Positions 17,989 through 26,161 of a stretch of 42,703 nt of DNA are shown piece by piece. Source of the DNA: an uncultured Saprospiraceae bacterium (GTDB lineage: Bacteria; Bacteroidota; Bacteroidia; Chitinophagales; Saprospiraceae); the NCBI GenBank assembly GCA_938015805.1, contig CALLXF010000009.1, positions 1-42,703 of the forward strand, written 5' to 3'. The notes below the pieces were generated by a model. That model saw only the letters and a program-made list of their open reading frames with translations, had not been told where the DNA came from and ran no database searches. Each line of letters begins with the position of its first letter. Within the stretch, counting starts at the first letter, position 1. The position numbers and the translations under genes were made by a program.

Positions 17989-18492
17989 ATGACATTAGGA
18001 GACTGTTTTACATACATAGGAAATAATCCATCATGGGTTCTATTCTATTTTATAGCGATTCCATTCTTGGCATTTTTGGCTTGGATATTTGGGAAAGAAG
18101 AAGGGACTAATCCGCCTTGGAATTTTCTTTATGCTGGATTAGTTTATCTAGTAGCGATACCTGGTATTTTTGCGATCACTTTAAATATCTATTTATTTCT
18201 GTTTGAGCGACAGCCTATATTAGAGACTAATCTCTATTCTCAGGTGTTACCTATCGGATCCATGGTTTTGACTTTTTATATGATTAGAAAAAACGTATGT
18301 TTTGAAGATATTCCCGGATTTGGAAAACTATCAGGATTGATTATGATCCTCACCGCACTGATAGCATTTATGTGGTTTCTGGAAAAAACGTTTATAGTCG
18401 CTTTTACAAGTTTTCCGATACATTATTTATTCATAGGTTTTGTGTTTTTACTAGTAGTTGTAAGATTTGGATGGTCTCGTATTTTTGGATAG
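17989..18492 (+). CDS. Four-helix integral membrane protein, hypothetical
   Basis: A 167-aa protein with about four to five membrane helices (near residues 15-35, 47-70, 80-95, 110-130 and 140-160). A GTG at 17986 directly precedes the chosen ATG, and either could serve. The cytoplasmic loop FGKEEGTNPPWNFLYAG and the segment NVCFEDIPGFGKLSGLI are the most distinctive parts. Proteins of this kind recur in Bacteroidota without known function. It is convergent with the DUF1501 gene; between them is only a short 6-1-6 palindrome, GGATTATTAATCC (18604-18616). Confidence 0.7.
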   Translation: MTLGDCFTYIGNNPSWVLFYFIAIPFLAFLAWIFGKEEGTNPPWNFLYAGLVYLVAIPGIFAITLNIYLFLFERQPILETNLYSQVLPIGSMVLTFYMIRKNVCFEDIPGFGKLSGLIMILTALIAFMWFLEKTFIVAFTSFPIHYLFIGFVFLLVVVRFGWSRIFG

Positions 18493-18687
18493 AATTTATT
18501 GCAATGAGCAATATTTACAAGTTTTGAGATCTCAATAAAATTTTATTTATCTGACCATTAGAAAAAATCATCCAGCGTCTAACCTCCCTATTATCTAGAC
18601 TCAGGATTATTAATCCATTCTATAATTCTATTCATTTTAAAAAATTTATTCCCTAATAAACTTAGGCAAACTCGCTAATCCATAAAA

Positions 18688-20328
18688 TCAACTAGCTACC
18701 ACGAATTTACCAGAATACTGTTTTCCACCGTTAACGATTCTATAAATAAGTGGAGCTGTGCTGGTTCCATGAAATCTCGTATTATAATGTGCTTGATGTT
18801 TACCTTTAAGTTGATATTCGCTTACAAGCGTCGTTACCTTCTGACCCATTACTGAGAATATGGATATTTCTACTGGTCCTGGTCGGTCTAATGTATATTC
18901 TATAATAATGCCTCCCATACCATCTGATTTTGCAAGATGTTTTATTCCATGCTCTAGGGGTGTAACCTCTTGGGTACTAACTGACATACAATCAAAACCA
19001 ATTCCAGAAATACGCTCATAACTATCTCCCAAAATCATGTCTACTCCTACAGGATCGAGGCATAACCATGATTCTAAAATCGTCGCGTAAATAGATCTAA
19101 AATCAATGTCATGTTTCAAATTTCCGTTGTTATCGATATCATCCAAATCTGGATCTTTACCGAGTATTGCATTACCCTGAAGTGCCGGACCAAACATCAT
19201 AACAGGAGCAGCAGTACCATGATCAGTACCTCCCGAGTTTTCGTTTATCCTTCTTCCAAATTCGGAGAAAGTCATAGATAAAACCTCCTGTGCCTTATTA
19301 CCCTCCGTTAGATCTGCATAAAACTCCGTGACGGCATTAGATAAGGTATTCATTAAATTAGGGTGACTGTTATTTTGGTTTTCGTGAGTATCAAAACCAT
19401 CTAGTGTAACCATATATAAACGAGTTCCTAAATTTCCTTTAATTAGTCTTGCCACAATGGATAACTGTCGACTAAGTTCGTTGTTAGAATAACTGACTTC
19501 GTTAGTCCCATTTCCATAAGCCGTACTTATCTGTGGTGCGTAGCTAAAAGTAACATTCATAATACCACGCAAAAATCCTATTTGATCTCCATAATAACAG
19601 TCGTCAGGTAGGTTTACCGTGTCATATACAAAACCAGATTCTGCAATATCTAAAAGTCTATCTGGCGAATTAAAATTTACAGCCAGGTCTATCTGGTCTG
19701 GATTATGGAATGCCACTGCAGACCCGCTACTAATTTTAATCGCACCTGGAACCGATGGCAGTTCTTCTAGATAATTAGGATTTTGATCTAGTATATATCT
19801 ACCTAACCAGCCAGACTGATCTTCTGCATTGAGATAATTCTGATCACCCGAATTCCAAATATCAGTGGAATTAAAATGTGAGAGATTATGATCTTCATAA
19901 CCAACAGAATTAATAACCTTCATGGCTCCGTTATCCCAAAGCGATTTTATCCCTGTCATCGTTTTAGGAATCCCAAATTTATTATCATTATCTAAGGATA
20001 GTATATCTGATTGCGGGATTTTTATGGTGGGTCTTTCCTCGCTGTATTTAGAATAATCAAATAATGGTATGATCGTATTAAGACCATCATTACCACCTTT
20101 TAATCTGATGAGTACTAGTATCCTATCGTCTATACCTGCATTTGCAATCATAGGTAATAGGGAACTACTTGCTAAGGCACTTACAGAAAATCCTCCCATC
20201 ATCATCCCTGCCCCGGAAGCTAATCCTAAGGTTTGTAAAAATCCACGACGACTCCAATTGTTATGATCTTCTTGGTGTCTTTCTTTATTTTTTAGAGATA
20301 CTTCTCTTTGGTTATGGTCATTGCACAT
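18688..20328 (-). CDS. DUF1501 protein with Tat motif and T9SS sorting domain
   Basis: A 546-aa protein. The N-terminus carries a twin-arginine motif, SRRGFL at residues 26-31, followed by the hydrophobic segment LGLASGAGMMMGG, so it appears to be a Tat substrate. The DUF1501 domain (about 50-460) shows RLKGGNDGLNTIIP, TLDGFDTHENQ and FSEFGRRINENSGGTDHGTA, resembling the sulfatase/alkaline-phosphatase fold. The last ~80 residues (VEISIFSVMGQKVTTLVSEY to KFVVAS) form a type A T9SS sorting domain. The gene follows a DUF1800 gene 46 bp upstream, the usual partner. The enzymatic activity of the family is unproven. Confidence 0.9.
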   Translation of the reverse strand: MCNDHNQREVSLKNKERHQEDHNNWSRRGFLQTLGLASGAGMMMGGFSVSALASSSLLPMIANAGIDDRILVLIRLKGGNDGLNTIIPLFDYSKYSEERPTIKIPQSDILSLDNDNKFGIPKTMTGIKSLWDNGAMKVINSVGYEDHNLSHFNSTDIWNSGDQNYLNAEDQSGWLGRYILDQNPNYLEELPSVPGAIKISSGSAVAFHNPDQIDLAVNFNSPDRLLDIAESGFVYDTVNLPDDCYYGDQIGFLRGIMNVTFSYAPQISTAYGNGTNEVSYSNNELSRQLSIVARLIKGNLGTRLYMVTLDGFDTHENQNNSHPNLMNTLSNAVTEFYADLTEGNKAQEVLSMTFSEFGRRINENSGGTDHGTAAPVMMFGPALQGNAILGKDPDLDDIDNNGNLKHDIDFRSIYATILESWLCLDPVGVDMILGDSYERISGIGFDCMSVSTQEVTPLEHGIKHLAKSDGMGGIIIEYTLDRPGPVEISIFSVMGQKVTTLVSEYQLKGKHQAHYNTRFHGTSTAPLIYRIVNGGKQYSGKFVVAS

Positions 20329-20374
20329 AATGATTGTTTTATGCCGATTAGTTATGAGGGTTTAAAAAAGGAAA

Positions 20375-21850
20375 TTATCTCAACTGAAACTCTGGAAGTG
20401 TTGCTAGATGAGTGATCAGTAAAAAAATCTGCACTGGAGCATATTCCCACTGCATATTCCATTGTCCAGAATCAAAATAATTTTGAGGCACCTCTGCTTT
20501 AAATACCGTGAGAGCTTCCTCATATTCCAAATCAAACTGTAGTCCATTAGGTAACAAGTAATCGATGATTTTACGGACTACATTTTCAGGATCATCTTCT
20601 AAAGCATCTGTAAGTTTAATACCTAGATCTCGCAACGGCTCAAAAGTATTTCCTTGGATCCCAAAATAATAAGCCATGATATCTGATATTGCCTGCCATC
20701 TAAAAGGAAGTGTACTAGAGTTTATCCAGTCTCGATTACCAGGCCATCCAGAGACATCCGTAGGATTAAATATCCGTTGGTCATATTCATCACCAGAGAA
20801 GCCAATAGCAAAAATAATTTCCTCCTCATTTTCGTAACCAATATCTCCTAAAAAGGTCATAAAATGCTCTATATGTCCAGGTATTATCGTACTGATATGA
20901 GCCTCATCAAAAAAATGACTGCTTGTAAATAATTGTCTAAAAACTGGTTCCAACTCAAAATCGTTATCGATCATAACCTGAGCTAGTGCCTCTACAATCT
21001 CCGGCTTCTCGATCGGATTTACAAAATCTCTATAAAGTTTAGAACATATATGCCTAGCAATCTGCGGTCCTCTTTGTGTAAATAAAATATCGATTACATC
21101 GTCATAGCCCCAGTTACCGGTCTGACCAAAAATAGTCTTAGTACCAGTGTCATGAAGTGCTGCTATAAAAGGAATATCGCTACATAAATTATTTCCGTCG
21201 AATCCATTCCATCCTGTAAGTGCACGTGCAGTATCAACTATATCATCCTGAGTATATCCATTATCCACTCCTAAAGTAAATAGTTCGTAAAGCTCTCTTG
21301 CTAGATTTTCGTTAGGATCAAACTGAGTATTCTGCACCCCATTTAAAAATAACAACATGGCTGGCGTCTTACACATCTCCCTTGTAAACTCTCTAAAATT
21401 CCCTAGAGCATACTGTTGCAAAATCTTATGATACTGATACATCCATGAAGGACATATATACGTTTCCAAACGAGTCACAAAATGATTATGCCAATACCAA
21501 GACATCCGATCTCTAAGGCCATTAGACTTTAAGTCTATCATCCACTGTCGCCCCCACTGTAAAATCTGATCTATGATTTGCTGACTCCTTATATCCTCAT
21601 CTGGGTCATAATCTTCAAAAGACCAGTAAGCCCATTCTGGTTCTGTAGTAAGAGGCAAGTCTATAGCATCTGAAATAATACTATTTGCTATGTCCACAGG
21701 ATTACTAGCGAGTGCATTATTTACCATATCGATATCTCCACCGAGCGTCAATCGTCTATAAAGATGCAGTGCTTTTTTTTGGTTCCAGGGATTTTGAGCA
21801 TTAGGGATATATGCTTCTAAAATATCGTTTGCACAATTTAGGGTAGGCAT
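20375..21850 (-). CDS. DUF1800 domain protein
   Basis: This 491-aa protein matches DUF1800 throughout: LHLYRRLTLGG near residue 28, SWYWHNHFVTR near 125, YELFTLGVDNGYTQDDIVDTARALTGW near 190-215, and FDEAHISTIIPGH near 315. DUF1800 and DUF1501 genes are regularly paired in Bacteroidota, Planctomycetota and others, and the pair is thought to act outside the cytoplasm. This copy has no recognisable signal peptide; it begins MPTLNCANDILEAY, so its route of export is unclear, or it may travel with its Tat-exported partner. The start is ATG at 21850; no in-frame ATG is seen further upstream. Confidence 0.9.
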   Translation of the reverse strand: MPTLNCANDILEAYIPNAQNPWNQKKALHLYRRLTLGGDIDMVNNALASNPVDIANSIISDAIDLPLTTEPEWAYWSFEDYDPDEDIRSQQIIDQILQWGRQWMIDLKSNGLRDRMSWYWHNHFVTRLETYICPSWMYQYHKILQQYALGNFREFTREMCKTPAMLLFLNGVQNTQFDPNENLARELYELFTLGVDNGYTQDDIVDTARALTGWNGFDGNNLCSDIPFIAALHDTGTKTIFGQTGNWGYDDVIDILFTQRGPQIARHICSKLYRDFVNPIEKPEIVEALAQVMIDNDFELEPVFRQLFTSSHFFDEAHISTIIPGHIEHFMTFLGDIGYENEEEIIFAIGFSGDEYDQRIFNPTDVSGWPGNRDWINSSTLPFRWQAISDIMAYYFGIQGNTFEPLRDLGIKLTDALEDDPENVVRKIIDYLLPNGLQFDLEYEEALTVFKAEVPQNYFDSGQWNMQWEYAPVQIFLLITHLATLPEFQLR

Positions 21851-21920
21851 AATTATGGAAGTTAGTTCTGATACTTAAACACTAAAAACGACTTAATATT
21901 CTACAAAATAGCGTTTTGCC

Positions 21921-21941
21921 CGAATTTAAATACCTGTTTTC
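21921..21941 (-). promoter_or_regulatory. Conserved 21-bp upstream element, copy 1
   Basis: On the minus strand it begins GAAAACAGGT and matches the element at 22572-22592 at 17 of 21 positions. It lies 71 bp upstream of the DUF1800 start, so both minus-strand transcription units may share a regulator or promoter type. Confidence 0.35.
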
Positions 21942-22023
21942 AATTTCTTTCAAAATAGAAAGTACTGTATAAACGGCGAGTGCTTATCAAAAGTAACAAG
22001 GTCTAAATAATTTATTTCAAAAA

Positions 22024-22053
22024 AAAAGCCTGTAGACATTTCCACAGGCTTTT
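22024..22053 (-). terminator. Strong terminator after the 126-aa protein gene
   Basis: AAAAGCCTGT and ACAGGCTTTT form a perfect 10-bp stem with a 10-nt loop. On the minus strand it is followed by a run of U residues (complement of 22018-22027), a classical intrinsic terminator 27 bp after the stop codon of the gene at 22080-22460. Confidence 0.85.
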
Positions 22054-22079
22054 CTAGATAGTTGTATTGATTAAATTTT

Positions 22080-22460
22080 CTATTTCAGTTTTGAGAATGA
22101 AGTAGGAATTACTTTATCATTATTCATAAGAAAATTGAGTTGGTAATTACCGATAGAAAAATCGTTTATGTCTAATACTACTGATTTTGATAGAATTGGA
22201 ATTTGAAATTCTAAGATTCCATTTTGATCTAAAACTTGCACGTTTGTCATATTCTCTAAAGATTCAAAAACCAATTTCTTTTTATTTTCATCAAAATTTA
22301 CATGCAAAAATGTGTTGCTTGGGGTTTTGATAGTTAGTGATTCATAGGTGTATATTTCTTCTAAGTCCATTAAAACTGGGCTAGGTGCATTACTGGCATT
22401 TGCCATATTAGCAGAAAGAAAAAATAGCGTAACGATAATAGTCGGTAGGGATACTTTCAT
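22080..22460 (-). CDS. Small secreted protein resembling a stand-alone T9SS-tail fold
   Basis: A 126-aa protein with a signal peptide (residues 1-22, ending NMANA). The mature part has two halves. The second (about 70-126) includes VQVLDQNG, SKSVVLDINDFSIGNYQL and a closing NNDKVIP, a pattern much like the beta-sandwich of T9SS sorting domains. Without a cargo domain, it may be a periplasmic or surface protein of its own. It is the only gene between a shared upstream element and a strong terminator, so it is monocistronic. The function is unknown. Confidence 0.65.
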   Translation of the reverse strand: MKVSLPTIIVTLFFLSANMANASNAPSPVLMDLEEIYTYESLTIKTPSNTFLHVNFDENKKKLVFESLENMTNVQVLDQNGILEFQIPILSKSVVLDINDFSIGNYQLNFLMNNDKVIPTSFSKLK

Positions 22461-22475
22461 TGTTCTTTTTGATTA

Positions 22476-22494
22476 CTTGTCTATATATGACAAG
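22476..22494. promoter_or_regulatory. Hairpin just upstream of the 126-aa protein start
   Basis: CTTGTC and GACAAG pair around TATATAT, beginning 16 bp before the ATG. It is either a short operator or a 5' leader hairpin. The remaining gap 22495-22833 holds the element at 22572 and otherwise nothing recognisable. Confidence 0.3.
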
Positions 22495-22571
22495 CTTCTA
22501 CGTCGCTTCCCTAGGTAGGTCACATTTAATTAGATAAAAAATCAAGTTTTATATATTTTTTGCGAAATAGA

Positions 22572-22592
22572 CGACATAAAACACCTGTTTTC
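22572..22592 (-). promoter_or_regulatory. Conserved 21-bp upstream element, copy 2
   Basis: This partner of 21921-21941 shares GAAAACAGGT exactly and 17 of 21 positions overall; similarity also extends some bases further upstream. It lies 112 bp before the start of the 126-aa secreted protein gene. Confidence 0.35.
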
Positions 22593-22833
22593 GATTGCTT
22601 GAAACATGGTTTTTACATCAATGCATTAAAAACGGAAGGTAAGTTTATAAATGGTATAAGGCTATTAGAAGTATTAAGACCTTTTACTCAAATGTAAAAA
22701 ATAAGAGTTCTTTTTTAATGAATTGAGATTTCATTGCCCATTAAAAATTCTAGGTAAAGCGTTATATATCTTCCTATCACCTTAAATTAAAACCGATACG
22801 TTAATAGGGATAATACTTAGGACTTAAGAATGT

Positions 22834-23334
22834 TTATTTTTTTTTGTCGACTAATTGTGCATCGACTAGCTTGTACATCAGATTATTAATATCATCAGAA
22901 TTAAGTTTTAGCTTTCCTCTTAGCCAGATCGACTCGGAGGTAAACTTTACAGCATCTAGAGACTCAACCTCCATAACCGTCTCTGGACCTGCACCACCAC
23001 AGAAAAAGCACATGTTGTATGGGAATGCAGAAAAGATAAATTCCTTATGACTTTTATATCCCTCTACTGGAATAATATATCCTTTAAGCTCTATCTCTTG
23101 ACCAGATAGTGCTTTTACCTCGTCGGAAAAAACGGGTACATCGACTTTAAAGCCCATGATCTCATTATACTCTTTCTTGTAGGTAATTTTAGTGAGTGTT
23201 TTCCAAATACTTTTTTTCTTAGTTTCTACTTTCTCCTCAGCTGGTTCTGTCTTAGCAGACTGAGCAGATATTCCATTGGCGAAAGCCAAAAAGAACATCA
23301 AAACAAAAAAAGAAGCAAATTTTCTTACAGACAT
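22834..23334 (-). CDS. DUF3299 periplasmic protein of a putative metal-handling ABC locus
   Basis: A 166-aa protein with a signal peptide (about residues 1-25). The DUF3299 region (about 60-160) includes LSGQEIELKGYIIP and the cysteine motif CFFCGGAGPETV, which could bind metal or be redox active. A GTG at 23340 is possible, but the ATG at 23334 gives a better signal peptide. It lies 33 bp downstream of the FtsX-type permease and completes a three-gene operon. The same trio occurs in Gammaproteobacteria and, as far as I recall, includes Zur-regulated (zrg) genes of Vibrio, so a zinc role is inferred. The trio is clearly seen; the substrate is not. Confidence 0.8.
   Translation of the reverse strand: MSVRKFASFFVLMFFLAFANGISAQSAKTEPAEEKVETKKKSIWKTLTKITYKKEYNEIMGFKVDVPVFSDEVKALSGQEIELKGYIIPVEGYKSHKEFIFSAFPYNMCFFCGGAGPETVMEVESLDAVKFTSESIWLRGKLKLNSDDINNLMYKLVDAQLVDKKK
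23272..23291. repeat. Dispersed hairpin repeat, GAAA-loop type, copy 2
   Basis: Exact second copy of the 20-bp string at 4776-4795. Here it encodes part of the signal peptide (LAFANG) of the DUF3299 protein, in the same reading frame as copy 1. Confidence 0.55.
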
Positions 23335-23367
23335 AGTCACTGTGTATGAAGTGCAAAAGTAAGACGT

Positions 23368-24771
23368 TTATTTAGCATTTAAAGTTTTATTAATATCCGT
23401 ATTAAATGCTTTTATCGCTGGCAAAACAGATGCTATAAATCCGATACTCAAAGATAGTAGCAACAAATACAACTCATTTTTTCCAAATTTCCAAGAGTCA
23501 AAAGAATATTGATATGCATCCGACATCGCAGAAGCCATAACGGAAGAGGCCAAATGACTCACTATAATACCGATCGCAAAACCCACTAATCCCAAGATCA
23601 AGCCCTCTATAATAATCAAAAAGAATAGCTGACCCGCACTTGCTCCAGATACTCTCATCAGAGCTAACTCGTACTTACGTTCCTTAAGAGATTTAAATAA
23701 AGAAATAAAAATACTCAAACCAGATATAAACGCAATCAGTAAAGCTAGATATCGTAAAGCTGCAGTACCGACACCGATATTTGCATTTAGATTATTAATT
23801 TGATAAGCTGGCGACGCTGCCATGAGATCTGTGTTCTCATTTATATTACGAGGCATACTCAGTGCTTGGAAATTTGTGCGACTCTTAAACTGTATAAGTA
23901 TGGCTGTGATCTCCTCCTCAGGATGATTTAATAAATCCGCTATCGAGTTATCATGCTTATGATCGTGCTCTGCATGATCATCATGGTCATGTCCCGCATG
24001 GTTATCATGATCATGTCCTTTGTGATCTCCGTAGTCATGTCCCGCATGGTCATCATGATTATGACCTTCGTGATTTCCATGATCATGGTCATCGTGGTCT
24101 CCGTGATCATGACCTTCGTGATCATCCTCTACTGTATCAGTTTCTACATGAGAATGGACATTCCATATCGATGCCGTATTCGTCAAGATCAACTGGTCCA
24201 GCACTGTGCCATTAGATTCCAATATACCGACTACCGTAAAAGCTGTATGATCATGAGCTAGATCTTCGTCCTCTTCAAAACCATGTGAACTTACAAACTT
24301 ATCACCTAGTTTTAGTCCCGTCTTTTTAGCCACTGTTGAGCCTATCGTCACATCTTGATCTCTTACCCACTTTTTACCTTCCTTAATTTTTCCATTATAT
24401 AAATCTAAGATATCATACGTACTTCCGACGATCCGATATGACCTGTAGTTATCTCCCAGTGATAATGGTACCGCCCTTTTTATCAATGGGTGTTTAGGAT
24501 TTAAAAATGGTTTTGCTTTCTCTATTTTTATATTTCCTGTAGGATTATCGACATGATACATATTACATAATATCATCTGGAGTGGGCTTCCTTTTGCCCC
24601 TATCACCATATCGATATCTGCCAGATTGTTTTCAAATTTATTTTTTACTTGTTGGTTAAATAATAGCAAAAAATTTATCAGCCCGATACCTAGTGCAAAC
24701 AGTATAATGTTTAGTAGAAGTGTGAGTGGACTAGCGATTATATTTTTCCAAGCTAATTTTAAAAGACTCAT
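23368..24771 (-). CDS. FtsX-type ABC permease with a histidine-rich loop
   Basis: A 467-aa MacB/FtsX-like permease. One N-terminal helix (about 13-38), a large extracytoplasmic region (about 40-335) and three C-terminal helices (about 340-360, 385-410, 430-452) give the usual topology. Residues 218-273 are an insertion of HD/HG-type repeats with 21 histidines in about 57 residues, ideal for binding Zn2+, Cu2+ or Ni2+ in the periplasm. The permease overlaps its ATPase gene by 4 bp (ATGA). Family members work as mechanotransmission or lipoprotein-type transporters rather than channels. With the His loop and DUF3299 partner, a role in periplasmic metal handling is the best inference. Confidence 0.88.
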   Translation of the reverse strand: MSLLKLAWKNIIASPLTLLLNIILFALGIGLINFLLLFNQQVKNKFENNLADIDMVIGAKGSPLQMILCNMYHVDNPTGNIKIEKAKPFLNPKHPLIKRAVPLSLGDNYRSYRIVGSTYDILDLYNGKIKEGKKWVRDQDVTIGSTVAKKTGLKLGDKFVSSHGFEEDEDLAHDHTAFTVVGILESNGTVLDQLILTNTASIWNVHSHVETDTVEDDHEGHDHGDHDDHDHGNHEGHNHDDHAGHDYGDHKGHDHDNHAGHDHDDHAEHDHKHDNSIADLLNHPEEEITAILIQFKSRTNFQALSMPRNINENTDLMAASPAYQINNLNANIGVGTAALRYLALLIAFISGLSIFISLFKSLKERKYELALMRVSGASAGQLFFLIIIEGLILGLVGFAIGIIVSHLASSVMASAMSDAYQYSFDSWKFGKNELYLLLLSLSIGFIASVLPAIKAFNTDINKTLNAK

Positions 24772-25397
24772 GATAAAATGATTTGGTTATCGATGATGTC
24801 TTTTAATCTGTTATCATGCGTTACAATCAGTAAAGCTGCTCCAACTTTTTTGGCTTGATTATCCATAAGTTCAATTACTTTTTGACAGTTATCGTCATCT
24901 AGTGCAGAAGTAGGCTCGTCGGCCAATATTAATTTAGGGTTAGTCACAACAGCTCTTGCTATGGAGACTCTTTGTTTTTCTCCTTCACTTAAGTTATTTA
25001 CTTTACTATTTGCTTTATTCCCAATACCTAATTCCTCTAACAACTGATCACATCGTTTTCGATCTATTTTTACTCCTGCTAATTTCTGAGTGAGCATTAG
25101 ATTTTCTAAGACAGAGATCGAACTGATAAAGTGATTTTTCTGGAATATGATTCCAATATTTGCTCCTCTAAATGCATCAAGTTTAGAAATAGAGAAAGAC
25201 GATACCTCATGATTATCTATATGAATTTTACCAGTTTTGGCTTTGGTAAGCCCTCCAAGTAAATTTAGGAGTGTAGATTTTCCTATTCCTGATTTTCCTA
25301 AAATCAACAATTTTTCTCCAGAATCACAAGTAAAATCTGGGAAGGAAAATTGAGGTCCTTGCGGATATTTATAAGTAAGATCAGAAGTCTTTATCAT
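24768..25397 (-). CDS. ABC transporter ATPase (LolD/MacB type)
   Basis: A 209-aa cytoplasmic ATPase for the neighbouring FtsX-type permease. Walker A is GKSGIGKST (about 34-42), the Q-loop is IIFQKNH, the signature reads LSEGEKQRV (a variant of LSGGQ), Walker B is LILADEPTSALD, and the H-switch is IVTHD. An upstream in-frame TTG at 25406 is possible, but the ATG at 25397 is preferred. It is the first gene of the ATPase-permease-DUF3299 operon. A TAGATTTG box lies at 25404-25411, so close that a transcript from it would have almost no leader. Confidence 0.9.
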   Translation of the reverse strand: MIKTSDLTYKYPQGPQFSFPDFTCDSGEKLLILGKSGIGKSTLLNLLGGLTKAKTGKIHIDNHEVSSFSISKLDAFRGANIGIIFQKNHFISSISVLENLMLTQKLAGVKIDRKRCDQLLEELGIGNKANSKVNNLSEGEKQRVSIARAVVTNPKLILADEPTSALDDDNCQKVIELMDNQAKKVGAALLIVTHDNRLKDIIDNQIILS

Positions 25398-25823
25398 AAT
25401 GTACAAATCTAATACCTTTTGCCATTATCAGCTAATGGAATATTATTATATCAAAATAAAGTATTTAGATGTATTAAATAGCATGATAAAAAGATCAGAA
25501 ATATAAAAGGAGTTTCCATACCGCAGTATAGATAACTCCTATGGCTGTACGCCTAATGTTATTATAGAGACTTCTAAATATTCTTGAACATCATATTTTT
25601 AGCAAATTAATTTCAGAAATAGTTACAAGACAATAAACTTAGCTTGATACTATCATAAAGATATCTGCCTACATATTTTTACTTCTTCTCTTTTTTCAAT
25701 GAAAAATTAAATGCTTTGATTTAATTCTGTTTAATATATAGTCCTTTTTTGAGCTCTCCTTGGCTGAGTAATACCAAAATTATAACCGATAAAAAAAGTA
25801 TTGATAAAGGTTTCCTCTAATAA
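25398..25823. other. Intergenic region upstream of the tyrA remnant
   Basis: No intact gene is seen. AGGAGTT/AACTCCT (around 25508-25541) makes a weak hairpin. From about 25730 one frame gives short stretches (for example NTKIITDKKSIDK) that could be eroded upstream parts of tyrA, but they are too degraded to claim. Confidence 0.4.
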
Positions 25824-26158
25824 GAAGCCTCGGGTCACGTTAAGCATTTGGCATATGTTTCGCATTTATCTCATGTCAGTTCGTTTACATTAGGACGACT
25901 GTACTTGATATAGAGAAATTTTAAGAACATATTTTTAATCTTTCGAGACAGATTTTGAATAAACAGTAAGACTTACTAAAAGTGCACCTTAAACACAAAC
26001 ACGGATATAATAAATATAGTACCCATTTAATAACGGCTCTGGATCAATACATCGACCACACAAAAAAATTTAAAACGACGTTAGAACAAAATCATACTAA
26101 AGCTTCTTATCTATTAATGGAAGAAGGTAATCGGATAAAAGAAGTGCTCAATAAATAA
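25824..26158 (+). pseudogene. tyrA: Decayed prephenate dehydrogenase (tyrA), C-terminal part
   Basis: Frame 1 at 25845-25892 encodes HLAYVSHLSHVSSFTL, the highly conserved TyrA motif. At about 25895 the homology shifts frame: TVLDIEK continues, then a stop, then HIFNLSRQILNKQ, then another stop. The last stretch is open from a GTG at 25982 and ends with ALDQYID, KKF and LLMEEGNRIKEVLNK, like the C-terminus of Bacteroidota TyrA. At least one frameshift, two stops and a missing central segment (the usual STVRLAKSSPEMW region) show that the gene is dead. The order tyrA then DAHP synthase/chorismate mutase is the normal one in this phylum. A translated 58-aa remnant at 25982-26158 remains conceivable. 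Confidence 0.85.
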
Positions 26159-26161
26159 GCT

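Noticed and set aside
23940-24261. Short-period repeats and open frames on both strands that could suggest a CRISPR-like array or extra genes
   Set aside because: They are the codons of the His/Asp-rich loop of the FtsX-type permease. The period is irregular, there are no unique spacers, and the alternative frames give low-complexity Met/Ile/Thr strings.
25440-25823. Extending the tyrA pseudogene to its N-terminus
   Set aside because: Only scattered, weak TyrA-like fragments appear; no NAD-binding GLGLIGGS motif could be found in any frame.
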